A DNA stretch of 64,000 nt from Chitinibacter sp. FCG-7 (lineage in GTDB: Bacteria > Pseudomonadota > Gammaproteobacteria > Burkholderiales > Chitinibacteraceae): the NCBI RefSeq assembly GCF_040047665.1, contig NZ_CP157355.1, forward strand, positions 2,294,001 through 2,358,000, read 5' to 3'. This document shows positions 1 to 10,774 of the stretch, piece after piece (within the stretch, counting starts at the first letter, position 1; each line of letters opens with the position of its first letter). Below the pieces are notes generated by a model. The model was not told the origin of the DNA. It saw nothing but the letters and a program-made list of their open reading frames with translations, and did not search any database. Position numbers and translations under genes: made by a program.

Positions 1-1
1 G

Positions 2-106
2 GATCCACTTTATCGCGAGGTTGCCGATCTGGTGATGGATACCAGCCAGCAAAGCGTCAATTCCCTTCTGCAACTTCTTCTCAAAGAGCTGGAACGAAAA
101 TCATGA
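2..106 (+). CDS. aroK: Shikimate kinase, C-terminal fragment
   Basis: Only the last 34 codons are in the window; the gene begins upstream of position 1. The reading frame begins [10 protein letters not shown] and ends KELERKS. The DPLYxEVAD segment resembles the C-terminal part of shikimate kinases, which phosphorylate shikimate in the fifth step of the chorismate pathway. The stop codon overlaps the aroB start codon in an ATGA arrangement, so the two genes are translationally coupled. The aroK-aroB pair is a standard proteobacterial arrangement, which supports the call more than the short sequence itself. Confidence 0.8.
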   Translation, partial: DPLYREVADLVMDTSQQSVNSLLQLLLKELERKS

Positions 107-1194
107 CCCGTGTTGTTCATGTGGATATTGCCCACGCACCTTACGATATTCTAATTGGCCGCGATTTGCTGTCCCAGGCTGAAAAAATTAGCGGCTTGCT
201 GCCCCAGCCACGAGTCGCGATTGTTACCAATACCACCATTGCGCCGCTGTATTTGGCTGGGCTGGTTGAATCATTGCAGGCACAAGGTATTCAATGCCAG
301 CAAATCATTTTGCCCGATGGAGAGAAATATAAAACCTGGGAATCTCTCAATCTGATCATGGATGCTTTGCTGACCGAGCGTGCCGAACGTAAAACCACGC
401 TGATTGCCTTGGGTGGTGGTGTGATTGGCGATATGACCGGTTTTGCCGCTGCAATTTACCAGCGTGGCGTGCCATTTATTCAAATCCCAACGACCTTGCT
501 AGCGCAGGTTGATTCGTCGGTTGGTGGTAAAACGGCTATCAATCATCCGCTAGGCAAAAACATGATTGGTGCTTTTTACCAGCCGCGATTGGTGTTGGCC
601 GATCTTGGCAGCCTAAATACTTTGCCTGACCGTGAGTTCTCGGCGGGCATGGCTGAAGTCATCAAGTATGGTTTGATTGATGATCCGGATTTTCTGCTGT
701 GGCTGGAAGAAAATATCGACGGCATTATGGCGCGCGAGGAGCAACTACTGGCTGAAGCCATTGAACGCTGTTGCCAGAATAAGGCACGTATCGTTGCTGC
801 CGACGAAAAAGAAACTGGGCAGCGTGCTTTGCTTAATTTGGGCCATACTTTTGGCCATGCAATCGAAGCTGGCCTAGGTTATGGTGCCTGGCTGCATGGT
901 GAGGCGGTGGCTGCCGGTATGGTATTGGCGGCTTATGCTTCGCAAGCCATCGGTCATTTAAGTGTGCAGGATGTGGAGCGAGTGATTGTCTTGCTGCAAA
1001 AAGCCCGTTTACCAGTCGTCTCGCCAGCATTGGGGGTAGAGCGCTATAAGGCTCTGATGGCGCAAGACAAAAAGGTTGATGCTGGCCGCATTAAATTTAT
1101 TCTGCTGCGCCAGCTGGGTGAAGCTTATATTGGCGAATTGCCTGAGTCAGTCATTGATGCGGCGTTGCTGGCGGGTTGCGAAGCAGTCAGATAA
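103..1194 (+). CDS. aroB: 3-dehydroquinate synthase
   Basis: This enzyme converts DAHP to 3-dehydroquinate, the second step of the shikimate pathway, in the cytoplasm with NAD and a divalent metal. The protein has 363 residues, the normal family length. The NAD-binding motif GGGVIGD is at residues 104-110 and the [16 protein letters not shown] block at 129-144. The metal ligands are visible as E185 ([10 protein letters not shown]), H248 (NLGHTFGHA) and H265 ([10 protein letters not shown]). The start overlaps the aroK stop by four bases. The last 70 bases overlap, in convergent orientation, the 3' end of the YihY-family gene on the other strand. Confidence 0.97.
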   Translation: MTRVVHVDIAHAPYDILIGRDLLSQAEKISGLLPQPRVAIVTNTTIAPLYLAGLVESLQAQGIQCQQIILPDGEKYKTWESLNLIMDALLTERAERKTTLIALGGGVIGDMTGFAAAIYQRGVPFIQIPTTLLAQVDSSVGGKTAINHPLGKNMIGAFYQPRLVLADLGSLNTLPDREFSAGMAEVIKYGLIDDPDFLLWLEENIDGIMAREEQLLAEAIERCCQNKARIVAADEKETGQRALLNLGHTFGHAIEAGLGYGAWLHGEAVAAGMVLAAYASQAIGHLSVQDVERVIVLLQKARLPVVSPALGVERYKALMAQDKKVDAGRIKFILLRQLGEAYIGELPESVIDAALLAGCEAVR

Positions 1195-2366
1195 TCTTGC
1201 AAAGTAATAGCTAAAGCGGCTTTGGCCTTATCCAGCGATAGGGACAAGCCGCTTTTTTCATCCGAGCTGAGCGGGCTCACAATCAGCTCGAATACCTGAT
1301 GTAGCTGGATATTGTTCGCACTGCCAGCCAAAAACCATTCGCCGTCACGATTGGATTCTACCCAATTACGCTCAGCCATCTGCTCTAGCAAATACTGCGT
1401 GGCATCGACCCCTAAGCCAACGCGCTTGCGCAAATCATTGATGTGCAAAATCACCGAGTTTTGATGCGCCAGCGCCAGCTCGCTCAGAATGCGCATCGCT
1501 TGCTCAAAGCGGGTGCCGTGATGCTCGTCCCACTGCCAGCCATCGTTATGCCAGTACGATAGCGTGGCCGAAATCACGGCCCCTGCTAGCACAATCACCC
1601 AGCACACGTAGAGCCAGAGTAGAAAAATCGGGAAGCTGGCAAATGCACCATAAACCAGCTTGTAGGTGCCAAACTGTTTTAAATACAAGGCAAACAGCCA
1701 CTTCATCAGCTCAAGAAAAACCGCCGTGATCAGTGCCGCTGTCAGCGCGTGGTTGCGCGGAACAAAGCAATTGGGCAGCGCCAGGTAGAGCAAACTCAAG
1801 GTGCCAACAACCAGAATCATCGGGCCTATTTTAATGAAGTCCACGCCAAATCCACCGGCCAGGCCGCCTGCCTGGTAAGACAGCCAGTTGGTGAGTGATA
1901 GGCTTAAGCCGATCAGCAATGGTGCCAGTGTCAGCGTCGCCCAGTAAGTCAGCGTGCGGGAAAGCAGCTTTCTTTGTCGCCGTACCCGCCAGATATTATT
2001 GACCGACTTTTCAATTGTCACCATCAGCAAAATTGCCGTCGCCAATAGACCAATCATCCCGAAAGTGGTTAGGCGATCGGCATTGTCGGCAAACTGGCGC
2101 ATGTAAACGCCAACGACTTTGCCTGCCGCATCGGGAACCAGATTGGTAATAATAAAGCCGCGAAAACGGCTGCTGATGCCGCTGAACATCGGAAATGCCG
2201 AGATCACGGTCAGCGCAATCGTAAATAGCGGAACGACGGCCAGTAGCGTGGTATAGGTTAGGCTGCCAGCGGTTTCTAGGCAGCGGTCGGCGTACAGTCT
2301 GCGGCCGACAAAACGGGAAAAACCGATGATTCTGCGCCACAGTGGTAGCGTGGATGTGTCCGACAT
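1125..2366 (-). CDS. YihY/UPF0761 family inner membrane protein
   Basis: Proteins of this family (once misnamed ribonuclease BN) are multi-pass inner membrane proteins of unclear function. The N-terminal two thirds contain about six hydrophobic segments and the family pattern around [17 protein letters not shown] near residue 30. After about residue 290 comes a soluble C-terminal domain with a winged-helix look ([20 protein letters not shown]). Length is 413 residues, as in the longer family members. The 3' end overlaps aroB by 70 bases head to head. It is divergent from wrbA with a gap of 59 bases. The family is clear but the function is not known. Confidence 0.9.
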   Translation of the reverse strand: MSDTSTLPLWRRIIGFSRFVGRRLYADRCLETAGSLTYTTLLAVVPLFTIALTVISAFPMFSGISSRFRGFIITNLVPDAAGKVVGVYMRQFADNADRLTTFGMIGLLATAILLMVTIEKSVNNIWRVRRQRKLLSRTLTYWATLTLAPLLIGLSLSLTNWLSYQAGGLAGGFGVDFIKIGPMILVVGTLSLLYLALPNCFVPRNHALTAALITAVFLELMKWLFALYLKQFGTYKLVYGAFASFPIFLLWLYVCWVIVLAGAVISATLSYWHNDGWQWDEHHGTRFEQAMRILSELALAHQNSVILHINDLRKRVGLGVDATQYLLEQMAERNWVESNRDGEWFLAGSANNIQLHQVFELIVSPLSSDEKSGLSLSLDKAKAALAITLQDYLTASQPASNAASMTDSGNSPI

Positions 2367-2413
2367 GATCGCGTCTGAGAGCTTGAATCCCTTTATAATA
2401 CCGCAAACTCTGA

Positions 2414-3414
<1,001 letters not shown>

Positions 3415-3471
3415 CCTAGTCGAAGGCGTAATTTGTCATTAGGCGGCTACATCATTGAGGGCGGTGCTAGT

Positions 3472-3879
3472 GTGAGCGTTAAATATATTATTGGTTTAAT
3501 TGCGGACATGATGACTCTATTTGGGTTATCTGGATTTTTTACGTGGGCATTTGTGCGCCGCGGTGTGGAGGGGCAAGCGCCGTCAGATATTGGAATTTCA
3601 GTGTTTGCTTTTGCTGTGAAGTGTTTCATAAGTATTGCAGCGATATGTTTGCTCCTCGTTCCTGCATTTTTTCTCCATATTTTTGTCATCATGGTTATTT
3701 CTGGACAATATGGTGTTGGAGATTCGCTGTGGAATGACCAAAAAATGCTGGCATATACTGCAAGTTATATTTTGAATTGCTTGTGGTTTATTCCTATGTC
3801 TATTCTTTCAATTAGTTCTGTTTTTATGTGGTCGTTAGACCCGTTTCGGCGGTTTTATCGTGCTTTTACATCTCAATAG
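3472..3879 (+). CDS. Small membrane protein of unknown function
   Basis: I do not recognise this gene. A GTG start at 3472 is preferred because GAGGG lies just upstream; an in-frame TTG at 3433 would add 13 residues without a good ribosome site. The product has about 135 residues and three hydrophobic segments: an N-terminal one from KYIIGLIADMM, a central AFAVKCFISIAAICLLLVPA stretch, and a third near ASYILNCLWFIPMSILS. The DNA is visibly more AT-rich than its neighbours, which may indicate a later arrival. It is followed by the shared terminator at 3977-4010. Confidence 0.6.
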   Translation: MSVKYIIGLIADMMTLFGLSGFFTWAFVRRGVEGQAPSDIGISVFAFAVKCFISIAAICLLLVPAFFLHIFVIMVISGQYGVGDSLWNDQKMLAYTASYILNCLWFIPMSILSISSVFMWSLDPFRRFYRAFTSQ

Positions 3880-3924
3880 CGAAGTTTTGTCACGAACATA
3901 CATGTATTCTTTATACCATACCCT

Positions 3925-3972
3925 GGTATGTCTCTGAGGCTGGCCTGCTATTTACCCTTTATTGATATACCC
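3925..3972. repeat. Intergenic 48-50 bp repeat, copy 1
   Basis: This is a member of the dispersed family with ends GGGTAT and ATACCC. It runs from GGTATG to ATATACCC, 48 bp, between the small membrane gene and the terminator before leuA. The inner sequence differs from other copies, so family membership rests on the ends, the length and the intergenic position. Confidence 0.55.
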
Positions 3973-3976
3973 ATAG

Positions 3977-4010
3977 AAAAGCCCCGCCAGATTGGCGGGG
4001 CTTTATTTTT
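3977..4010. terminator. Bidirectional intrinsic terminator
   Basis: The stem AAAAGCCCCGCC pairs with GGCGGGGCTTT around a short AGATT loop, followed by TATTTTT. It has A and T runs on both sides, so it can end transcription of the membrane gene from the left and leuA from the right. A second weaker hairpin (CTGTTTT, AAAACAG) follows at about 4030-4048. A third (CGGCGGGT, ACCCGCCG) lies near 4090-4113, closer to the leuA stop. Confidence 0.8.
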
Positions 4011-4137
4011 GCTTGGGTAGCTTAGGTGGCTGTTTTCGGTAAAAACAGCATTAAGTTTGAAGCGGCAGGCTTGTGGCCTTGGCCTCGCGGCGGGTCGAGG
4101 TAAAACCCGCCGTTCCCGATGATGCAAAAGGGGAGGG

Positions 4138-5688
4138 CTACACGGGTTGAGGGTGAACTCGTTCCGCATTGCTTTGAATCTTGTTCAGCGCCGAAATATA
4201 CGCTTTGGCGCTGGCAACAATAATGTCGGTATCCGCGCCCTGGCCGTTGACGATGCGGCCATCTTTGGATAGGCGCACGGTTACTTCGCCCTGGCTGTCG
4301 GTACCGGCGGTGATCGCGTTGACCGAATACAGCTGCAGCTCGGCACCGCTATTGAATAGCGATTCGATGGCTTTAAATGTCGCGTCCACCGTGCCGTCGC
4401 CCTGCGCCGTCGCGCGGCGTTCAACGCCCGCTTCGGTAATCACCAAATCGGCTTGCGGCGTTTCGCCGGTTTCCGACACGACTTTCAGTGACACCAGTTT
4501 GAAGTGTTCCTGCTCGATGGAAATCAGCTCGTCCGATACCAAGGCGTGCAAATCCTCGTCAAAAATCTCACGTTTTTTATCGGCCAGTGCTTTAAAGCGT
4601 GCAAACGCAGCGTTCAAGGCTTCTTCTGAGTCAATCTGAATGCCCAGCTCGGCCAGTTTGGTTTTGAAGGCATTGCGGCCCGAGAGTTTGCCCAGACTCA
4701 AACGGTTCGTGCTCCAGCCTACTGATTCAGCGCTCATGATTTCGTATGTTTCACGATGTTTGAGTACGCCGTCCTGATGAATGCCTGATTCGTGCGCAAA
4801 TGCATTGGCGCCGACAATCGCTTTATTGGGCTGAACCGGATAGCCGGTAATCGTTGAAACCAGCTTGCTAGTCGGTACGATTTGCGTCGCGTCCACATTG
4901 CATTCAACGCCGAAAATATCGTGGCGGGTACGGGTGGCCATCACGATTTCTTCCATCGCCGCATTGCCTGCGCGCTCGCCCAAACCGTTGATCGTGCATT
5001 CAACCTGACGTGCGCCGCCCAATACGGCGGCGAGCGAGTTGGCCACGGCCATGCCCAAATCGTTATGACAGTGCGCAGACCAGATGACTTTATCGCCACC
5101 CGGTGTTTTGGCAATCAGCTCACGGAAAAAAGCTTCGGTGCGTTGTGGTACGGCGTAGCCAACGGTATCGGGCACGTTCAAAGTCGTTGCACCCGCTTCG
5201 ATCACCGCGCCAAAAATGCGAGCGAGAAAATCAATGTCCGAACGCAATGCATCTTCTGCCGAAAACTCAACGTCATCCGTATATTCGCGCGCCATTTTGA
5301 CGGCTTTCACTGCGGCTTCAACGACCTGATCCGGCGTCATGCGCAGCTTGTGTTCCATGTGGATCGGGCTAGTCGCGATAAAGGTGTGGATCCGGCCACG
5401 TTTGGCGTCTTTAATTGCTTCACCAGCGGCGCGCACATCACGCTCGTTGGCGCGCGCCAAAGAACAGACGGTGCTGTTTTCGATGATGCCAGCGATGGTT
5501 TTGATCGCATCGGCATCGCCCGGGCTGGCGGCGGCAAAACCAGCTTCGATCACGTCAACGCCGAGTTTTTCGAGCTGGCGCGCGATACGGATTTTTTCTT
5601 CTTTGGTCATCGACGCGCCGGGCGATTGTTCGCCGTCGCGCAAGGTGGTGTCGAAAATGACCAAACGGTTGTTGTTGCGATCGCTCAT
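4138..5688 (-). CDS. leuA: 2-isopropylmalate synthase
   Basis: LeuA condenses acetyl-CoA with 2-ketoisovalerate in the first committed step of leucine synthesis. Starting at MSDRNNN the protein has 516 residues, the normal length. The catalytic loop [13 protein letters not shown] is near the N-terminus. The metal-binding segment [15 protein letters not shown] follows, and the C-terminal third (after about residue 390) is the leucine-binding regulatory domain. This start is supported by AGGAG six bases upstream. The frame stays open upstream for 84 more codons, which encode a helix-turn-helix domain with its own start and ribosome site, so a 600-residue fusion form is also possible. Confidence 0.95.
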   Translation of the reverse strand: MSDRNNNRLVIFDTTLRDGEQSPGASMTKEEKIRIARQLEKLGVDVIEAGFAAASPGDADAIKTIAGIIENSTVCSLARANERDVRAAGEAIKDAKRGRIHTFIATSPIHMEHKLRMTPDQVVEAAVKAVKMAREYTDDVEFSAEDALRSDIDFLARIFGAVIEAGATTLNVPDTVGYAVPQRTEAFFRELIAKTPGGDKVIWSAHCHNDLGMAVANSLAAVLGGARQVECTINGLGERAGNAAMEEIVMATRTRHDIFGVECNVDATQIVPTSKLVSTITGYPVQPNKAIVGANAFAHESGIHQDGVLKHRETYEIMSAESVGWSTNRLSLGKLSGRNAFKTKLAELGIQIDSEEALNAAFARFKALADKKREIFDEDLHALVSDELISIEQEHFKLVSLKVVSETGETPQADLVITEAGVERRATAQGDGTVDATFKAIESLFNSGAELQLYSVNAITAGTDSQGEVTVRLSKDGRIVNGQGADTDIIVASAKAYISALNKIQSNAERVHPQPV

Positions 5689-5940
5689 GGTGTTCTCCTG
5701 TTGCTGAGTCAGGGCGGTTGACGCGCCTGTCATATAGTTCTGGATATTGAAACTGCGGCCTTGGCTTGTGGCCAATTTGGCCAGCTTGTCCACTTGGGTG
5801 AGTGGCAAGCTGCCGCGTTCACGCCATTTATAAATCGCTGCGCGGGACACCGGATCAGCTGGAAACAGGCTATTGAGCTGTTCGGCCAGATTACTTGGTC
5901 CACCAAAATCAGCAATTAGACGATCAATGTCTAATGACAC
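5689..5940 (-). other. In-frame Cro-like helix-turn-helix extension upstream of leuA
   Basis: This 84-codon segment is open and in frame with leuA, with no stop between them. Read from the GTG at 5940 it gives a domain of about 70 residues with a Cro/C1-like helix-turn-helix ([11 protein letters not shown], then [14 protein letters not shown]). A linker rich in T, Q and N leads into the LeuA start methionine. AAGGAG lies six bases before the GTG, as good a ribosome site as the one in front of leuA itself. The translated unit could be an HTH-LeuA fusion alongside free LeuA. Alternatively the HTH gene lost its stop codon. Confidence 0.7.
5915..5935. promoter_or_regulatory. Perfect palindrome at the start of the HTH-leuA frame, candidate operator
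   Basis: ATTAGAC and GTCTAAT form a perfect 7-7-7 inverted repeat inside the first codons of the HTH segment. The half site TTAGAC occurs again at 5981-5986 within the promoter spacer, and TCTAA steps flank the -10 box. A self-binding site for the encoded HTH domain is the simplest reading, but it is an inference. Confidence 0.5.
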
Positions 5941-5967
5941 AGTGTGCTCCTTCGCGTTGATGGGTTT

Positions 5968-5996
5968 AGATTAGATATTTTTAGACTTAGTGTCAA
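5968..5996 (-). promoter_or_regulatory. Sigma-70 promoter for leuA
   Basis: On the minus strand TTGACA (5991-5996) is followed after exactly 17 bases by TAATCT (5968-5973). The box lies about 28-56 bases upstream of the GTG at 5940. This is close to consensus and is the only strong promoter seen in the leuA upstream region. It contains the TTAGAC half sites described above. Confidence 0.75.
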
Positions 5997-6069
5997 ATAA
6001 TTTCGACGAAAAAATAGCGGCCTTGTTGCGTTGGCCGCTATTGTGCGATGTCCAAGTAGTAAAATTAGA

Positions 6070-6843
6070 CTATTTGTCTGATTTTACTGCTGCTACAGGC
6101 TGCTTTTTGATCAAACGCCACAACCAGTACAGATAACCCGACGCTGCGTAGCAAATAAAGAAGCTAAATAGCACCAGTGCTGGCCGTGATGCGCCGATGA
6201 CCAGCACCAAGGTGGCGATCAGCAGCGAGACAAACGGCACCGTTTTGCGCATATGTAGCTCTTTAAAGCTCCAATACGGCACATTCGACACCATGGTTAG
6301 CCCGGCAAATAGCGTAAAAAACAGCGCGGTGTACGGCAGCAATTCGGCCAGTGGCGATAGATCATCGTGATATTCGATATTAATCCACACCAGCCCGGCG
6401 ACGAGCGCTGCGGCGGCAGGGCTGGGCAAGCCCTGGAAGAAACGTTTGTCGACCACTGCAATATTGGTATTAAAACGTGCCAGACGCAGCGCAGCGCCTG
6501 CGCAGTAAATAAACGCCACGGCCCAGCCTAGCTTGCCAAAGCTCGATAAGCCCCAGGAATACATCACCAGTGCTGGTGCGACGCCGAACGACACCATATC
6601 GGACAAGCTATCAAATTGCGCGCCAAATTCGGATTGGGTATGGGTCATGCGTGCCACGCGGCCATCGAGCCCGTCCAGAATCATTGAGGCAAAAATCGCC
6701 AACGCGGCGTGTTCAAACTTGCCATTCATGGCTTGGACAATGGCGTAAAAACCGCCAAACAGTGCGGCCAGTGTAAATAGATTGGGCAGCAGATAAATGC
6801 CTTGGCGGCGCAGGTTTAACGAGGGCTTCGGATTGAGCGACAT
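6070..6843 (-). CDS. pssA: CDP-diacylglycerol--serine O-phosphatidyltransferase
   Basis: PssA joins serine to CDP-diacylglycerol in the inner membrane, giving phosphatidylserine, the substrate of Psd next door. The CDP-alcohol phosphotransferase signature is visible as DGLDGRVARMTHTQSEFGAQ followed by LDSLSDMVSFG-like sequence, with the metal-binding aspartates in the family order. Several hydrophobic helices follow. The start MSLNPKPSLNLRR at 6843 is preferred by similarity to family N-termini, although the ribosome site is weak. The frame is open back to a GTG at 6939, which would add 32 residues. It is divergent from psd; many relatives have the two genes in one operon. Confidence 0.92.
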   Translation of the reverse strand: MSLNPKPSLNLRRQGIYLLPNLFTLAALFGGFYAIVQAMNGKFEHAALAIFASMILDGLDGRVARMTHTQSEFGAQFDSLSDMVSFGVAPALVMYSWGLSSFGKLGWAVAFIYCAGAALRLARFNTNIAVVDKRFFQGLPSPAAAALVAGLVWINIEYHDDLSPLAELLPYTALFFTLFAGLTMVSNVPYWSFKELHMRKTVPFVSLLIATLVLVIGASRPALVLFSFFICYAASGYLYWLWRLIKKQPVAAVKSDK

Positions 6844-6998
6844 AATCTGGGCAAGGGCGGGTGAATAGACTTGTTGATTGTAACCGAGGCTAGGCTTGCT
6901 CGACAGTGTTGCGAGCAACTTGGCTTGCTGTACCTGCACTGCAAGCTTGGGCTCGGCATACGTTATAATCGGCGTTCCGATTGAAATTGAGGTGGGCA

Positions 6999-7838
6999 GT
7001 GTCTGATCAATTGTTTGTAATGCTCCAACACATTTTGCCCAAACAGGCGATAACGCAGCTTTTTGGCTACTTTGCCGGGCTGCGGGCCGGCGGCCTGACG
7101 CATGCGGTGATCCGTGCCTTTATCCGCAAGTATCAGGTGAATATGAGCGAGGCAGCGAATGCTGATCCGGCTGCATATCCCACTTTCAATGAGTTTTTCA
7201 CGCGTGAGCTGCGTGCAGGTGTGCGCCCGCTGGCCGATGCTGCGCTAATCTGCCCAGTGGATGGCGCGATTAGCCAGCTGGGCCAAATCGACAAAGACCA
7301 GATTTTTCAGGCCAAAGGCAAGTCATATAGCACGACTGCTTTGCTCGGCGGTGACGCTGCGCTGGCTGCGCAGTTTGAAAATGGCCAGTTTGCCACGATT
7401 TACCTCAGCCCCAAGGATTACCACCGCATTCATATGCCGTGTGATGGTCGTTTGACCGAAATGATTTATGTGCCCGGCGAGCTATTTTCGGTGAATCCAG
7501 CCACTGCGCGTGGCGTTGATGGTTTATTTGCCCGCAATGAGCGGGTGGTATGCATGTTCGAGTCGGAGTTTGGCAACTTTGCGCTGGTACTGGTCGGCGC
7601 CACCATCGTTGGCAGCATGGCAACGGTCTGGCACGGCGTGGTGAACCCGCCGCGCAGCAAGTCGGTGTGGCGCAAAGATTATCGCAATCAGGATATGCGT
7701 CTCGCCAAAGGCGCGGAAATGGGGCGCTTTCTGCTGGGTTCAACCGTTGTTCTGCTTTACCCAAAAGGTACGCCAGCGTTTAATCCGGCCTGGCAGGCGA
7801 CCAAACCGGTTTGTCTGGGTGAAGCGATGGCTGGCTAA
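6999..7838 (+). CDS. psd: Phosphatidylserine decarboxylase proenzyme
   Basis: Psd decarboxylates phosphatidylserine to phosphatidylethanolamine at the inner membrane. It is made as a proenzyme that cuts itself at an LGST motif to form a pyruvoyl group. Here L246-G247-S248-T249 of the 279-residue form is the cleavage site, leaving a small alpha chain of about 32 residues. The Asp in CPVDGAISQ and the His in DYHRIHMP complete the self-cleavage machinery. The GTG at 6999 is preferred because GAGG lies about eight bases upstream; a TTG at 6981 would add six residues. It pairs functionally with pssA on the opposite strand. Confidence 0.93.
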   Translation: MSDQLFVMLQHILPKQAITQLFGYFAGLRAGGLTHAVIRAFIRKYQVNMSEAANADPAAYPTFNEFFTRELRAGVRPLADAALICPVDGAISQLGQIDKDQIFQAKGKSYSTTALLGGDAALAAQFENGQFATIYLSPKDYHRIHMPCDGRLTEMIYVPGELFSVNPATARGVDGLFARNERVVCMFESEFGNFALVLVGATIVGSMATVWHGVVNPPRSKSVWRKDYRNQDMRLAKGAEMGRFLLGSTVVLLYPKGTPAFNPAWQATKPVCLGEAMAG

Positions 7839-7848
7839 ATACCTTGTC

Positions 7849-7898
7849 GGGTATTTGATTCAAGACCTCGCTTTAGTTAATGTTTAGAGCCATACCCC
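7849..7898. repeat. Intergenic 48-50 bp repeat, copy 2
   Basis: Runs 50 bp from GGGTATTT to CATACCCC. Its left end also forms a small hairpin with the preceding AAATACC just after the psd stop. The right part encodes the last codons (MALNIN) of the Stealth-family gene on the minus strand, so the repeat overlaps a gene end. Confidence 0.6.
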
Positions 7899-8913
7899 TG
7901 GGTGTGGCTTTGTTTTTTCTGGCTTTTGGCTCGTCAGACTTGCTGGTGTTGTGAGTGCCAGCCGGGCTGACCTCGTATTGCGATGGCTCGGCCAGCAGGG
8001 CTGATAGCGTGTTGGCGATGGCTTGCAGGCGCGGGTCGTCATCCGGGCAATCGTCGCAGGTATCGTTGATGCAGAAAAACGGAATGTGGCCAAAATTGAG
8101 CGCCAAGGCGTGAAACTGCTGGGCTGCGTCGGGGTCGCCGCTGCTGATGTGCAGCACCGGATGGTGTTTGGCGGTGGCAATGCCGGTGTGCAGTTTCCAG
8201 CGCAAGAGCAGATCGGAAATGATCGGCGGCACATGCCAAGCGCGGAATGTGGTGCTGCGCACTCTGGCGAACAAGTCGGGCGCCATCTGCTCCAGATTCC
8301 ACAAGGCACTTTTCAGCATCGGGCGTGGGGCGTGGGCGCATAGCCAGGGTTGGTGCTGGTAATCCGCATATTGCTGCGCCAACCACTGTTTGGATAGAAC
8401 CGCAGCGTTGACCAGCGCCGTTTCGTGCTCTTGTAGTGCATTGGTTTTCGGTGCGGCTTGCTGGTCAAAGAAAACAGCCAGACCTTGCTCGCTAAACCAG
8501 TCGCTAATCTGGACTGGTGCGCCAAAGAAAATATCGTCGTTCAGATAAATAAAACGCTCGGATAGGTTTGGGATATGGTGCAGGTACGATTCAATGTGCC
8601 CGGCATCGAACACCGGACGGGCGTGTGCGGGAATCAGGCTGGCGTGATCGACAAAGCTGATGTCCGCATCAGCTTTGAGCCAATCCGGCCGCTGACCATC
8701 GCTGACAATATAGATATGGCCATGGTCAGGAAAAAAGCGCTCAAGTGCGCGCAGGTTGTAGCGCAGCTCGCCATTGTCCCGATAACGCCCAGCCACATTG
8801 CCATACTGCGCCAGCTCCTTGGGGTCAAGCTTTTCTTGCTGCGCCAAAGCGCGCTTGCGCAGCCAGATCGGATCAGCGCCATTGACCCATAAATAGACGA
8901 TGTCGATTTTCAT
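7873..8913 (-). CDS. Stealth family sugar-phosphate transferase
   Basis: Stealth proteins are cytoplasmic or membrane-associated hexose-phosphate transferases that build capsule or exopolysaccharide. All four conserved regions are visible. CR1 is IDIVYLWVNGADPIW at the N-terminus. CR2 is GELRYNLRALERFFP with HIYIVSDGQRPDWL, and includes ERFIYLNDDIFFG. CR3 is HAPRPMLKSALWNLEQ. CR4 is a short C-terminal segment ending in a cysteine pair (CINDTCDDCP). Length is 346 residues. It stands alone, without other capsule genes nearby, so its acceptor and product cannot be named. The last six codons lie in an intergenic repeat. Confidence 0.85.
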   Translation of the reverse strand: MKIDIVYLWVNGADPIWLRKRALAQQEKLDPKELAQYGNVAGRYRDNGELRYNLRALERFFPDHGHIYIVSDGQRPDWLKADADISFVDHASLIPAHARPVFDAGHIESYLHHIPNLSERFIYLNDDIFFGAPVQISDWFSEQGLAVFFDQQAAPKTNALQEHETALVNAAVLSKQWLAQQYADYQHQPWLCAHAPRPMLKSALWNLEQMAPDLFARVRSTTFRAWHVPPIISDLLLRWKLHTGIATAKHHPVLHISSGDPDAAQQFHALALNFGHIPFFCINDTCDDCPDDDPRLQAIANTLSALLAEPSQYEVSPAGTHNTSKSDEPKARKNKATPRGMALNIN

Positions 8914-8965
8914 GAACAGATTGCGATCACTTTGGTGTGTAGTGTCATAAACGCTGATAGTTTAA

Positions 8966-9382
8966 CTAGATGGAACTTTGGATGTGTGCAATGGCTTTGA
9001 CGAGCATGCAAATCCTAGAGCCAAAATCTTTTTTGCCATATTTTTGTGCTTCTTGCAGAGACGCTAGCCAGTTTTTTAGAAATGCTTGATCGGATGCGAA
9101 TTGAGAATGGTTCGATTCCCACAGGTTTTCAAATCTAATGACATCCTGTTTTAGTCGCTCCCATTGCTCGCTACACATTGGACAAAGTGTCGGTAGCCAG
9201 CCAGGGTATCGATGCTCTACTTCAAAGGCATTCTTCTGCGACTCAGCACTGAAAACAAATGAAAGGCCGCATTTCTTGCAGTAGCATCGAATTCCTTCAT
9301 AGTGGGATGCATTTTCGTCATAGTGGCCAAGATAAGTTGGTTTATGCCACTTCGTGCGATCAATTTTTGGCGAGTTTTGCAA
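8966..9382 (-). CDS. Zinc-ribbon protein of unknown function
   Basis: A 138-residue soluble protein. Two CxxC knuckles (CYCKKC near residue 33 and CPMC near residue 68) bracket FVFSAESQKNAFEVEHR and a PGWLPTLCPMC segment. This is the pattern of the probable zinc-ribbon family seen in many bacterial genomes. The C-terminal half is helical, with no recognised catalytic motif. It is isolated, transcribed toward the Stealth gene with a gap of 52 bases, and is somewhat AT-rich. The fold assignment is reasonable but the role is unknown. Confidence 0.7.
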   Translation of the reverse strand: MQNSPKIDRTKWHKPTYLGHYDENASHYEGIRCYCKKCGLSFVFSAESQKNAFEVEHRYPGWLPTLCPMCSEQWERLKQDVIRFENLWESNHSQFASDQAFLKNWLASLQEAQKYGKKDFGSRICMLVKAIAHIQSSI

Positions 9383-9457
9383 GCTTGTCCCTTCGCGCAG
9401 GTGTCATCGGTTAGTGACTAAGATTTGACGTAGAAAGAAACGAATTGATGTGTATGT

Positions 9458-9486
9458 AAAAAAACCGGCGCGAAGCCGGTTTTTTT
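9458..9486. terminator. Intrinsic terminator downstream of ilvC
   Basis: AAAAACCGGC pairs with GCCGGTTTTT around GCGAA, with A and T runs on both sides. It lies about 118 bases beyond the ilvC stop in the minus direction. It is the natural end of the ilv operon. Confidence 0.8.
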
Positions 9487-9510
9487 ATCAACTCATATTT
9501 TAGCGAGCGA

Positions 9511-9589
9511 AACGCGATTGGGCGAGGAGCCAGGCTCGACGTGTACGTCAAGTACACGAGAGCCGCAGCGACAAAGCATCAATCGCGTT
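9511..9589. repeat. Large cruciform element after ilvC
   Basis: An outer stem AACGCGATTG (9511-9520) pairs perfectly with CAATCGCGTT (9580-9589). Inside it, GGCTC and CGTGTAC (9533-9546) pair with GTACACG and GAGCC (9552-9564) around a GTCAA loop. It sits between the ilvC stop and the intrinsic terminator. A weakly similar stretch (GCGAAACGGCGCTGGGCGAG) occurs near 13212 before ilvB. Function is unknown; RNA 3'-end protection or protein binding are both possible. Confidence 0.6.
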
Positions 9590-9603
9590 GCAGCCGCGAA
9601 AAA

Positions 9604-10765
<1,162 letters not shown>

Positions 10766-10774
10766 CCTCACACC

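Noticed and set aside
4882..5721. 279-codon plus-strand open frame antisense to leuA
   Set aside because: It lies wholly inside leuA, has a phenylalanine- and arginine-rich composition typical of reverse-strand shadow frames, and no ribosome site or family motif.
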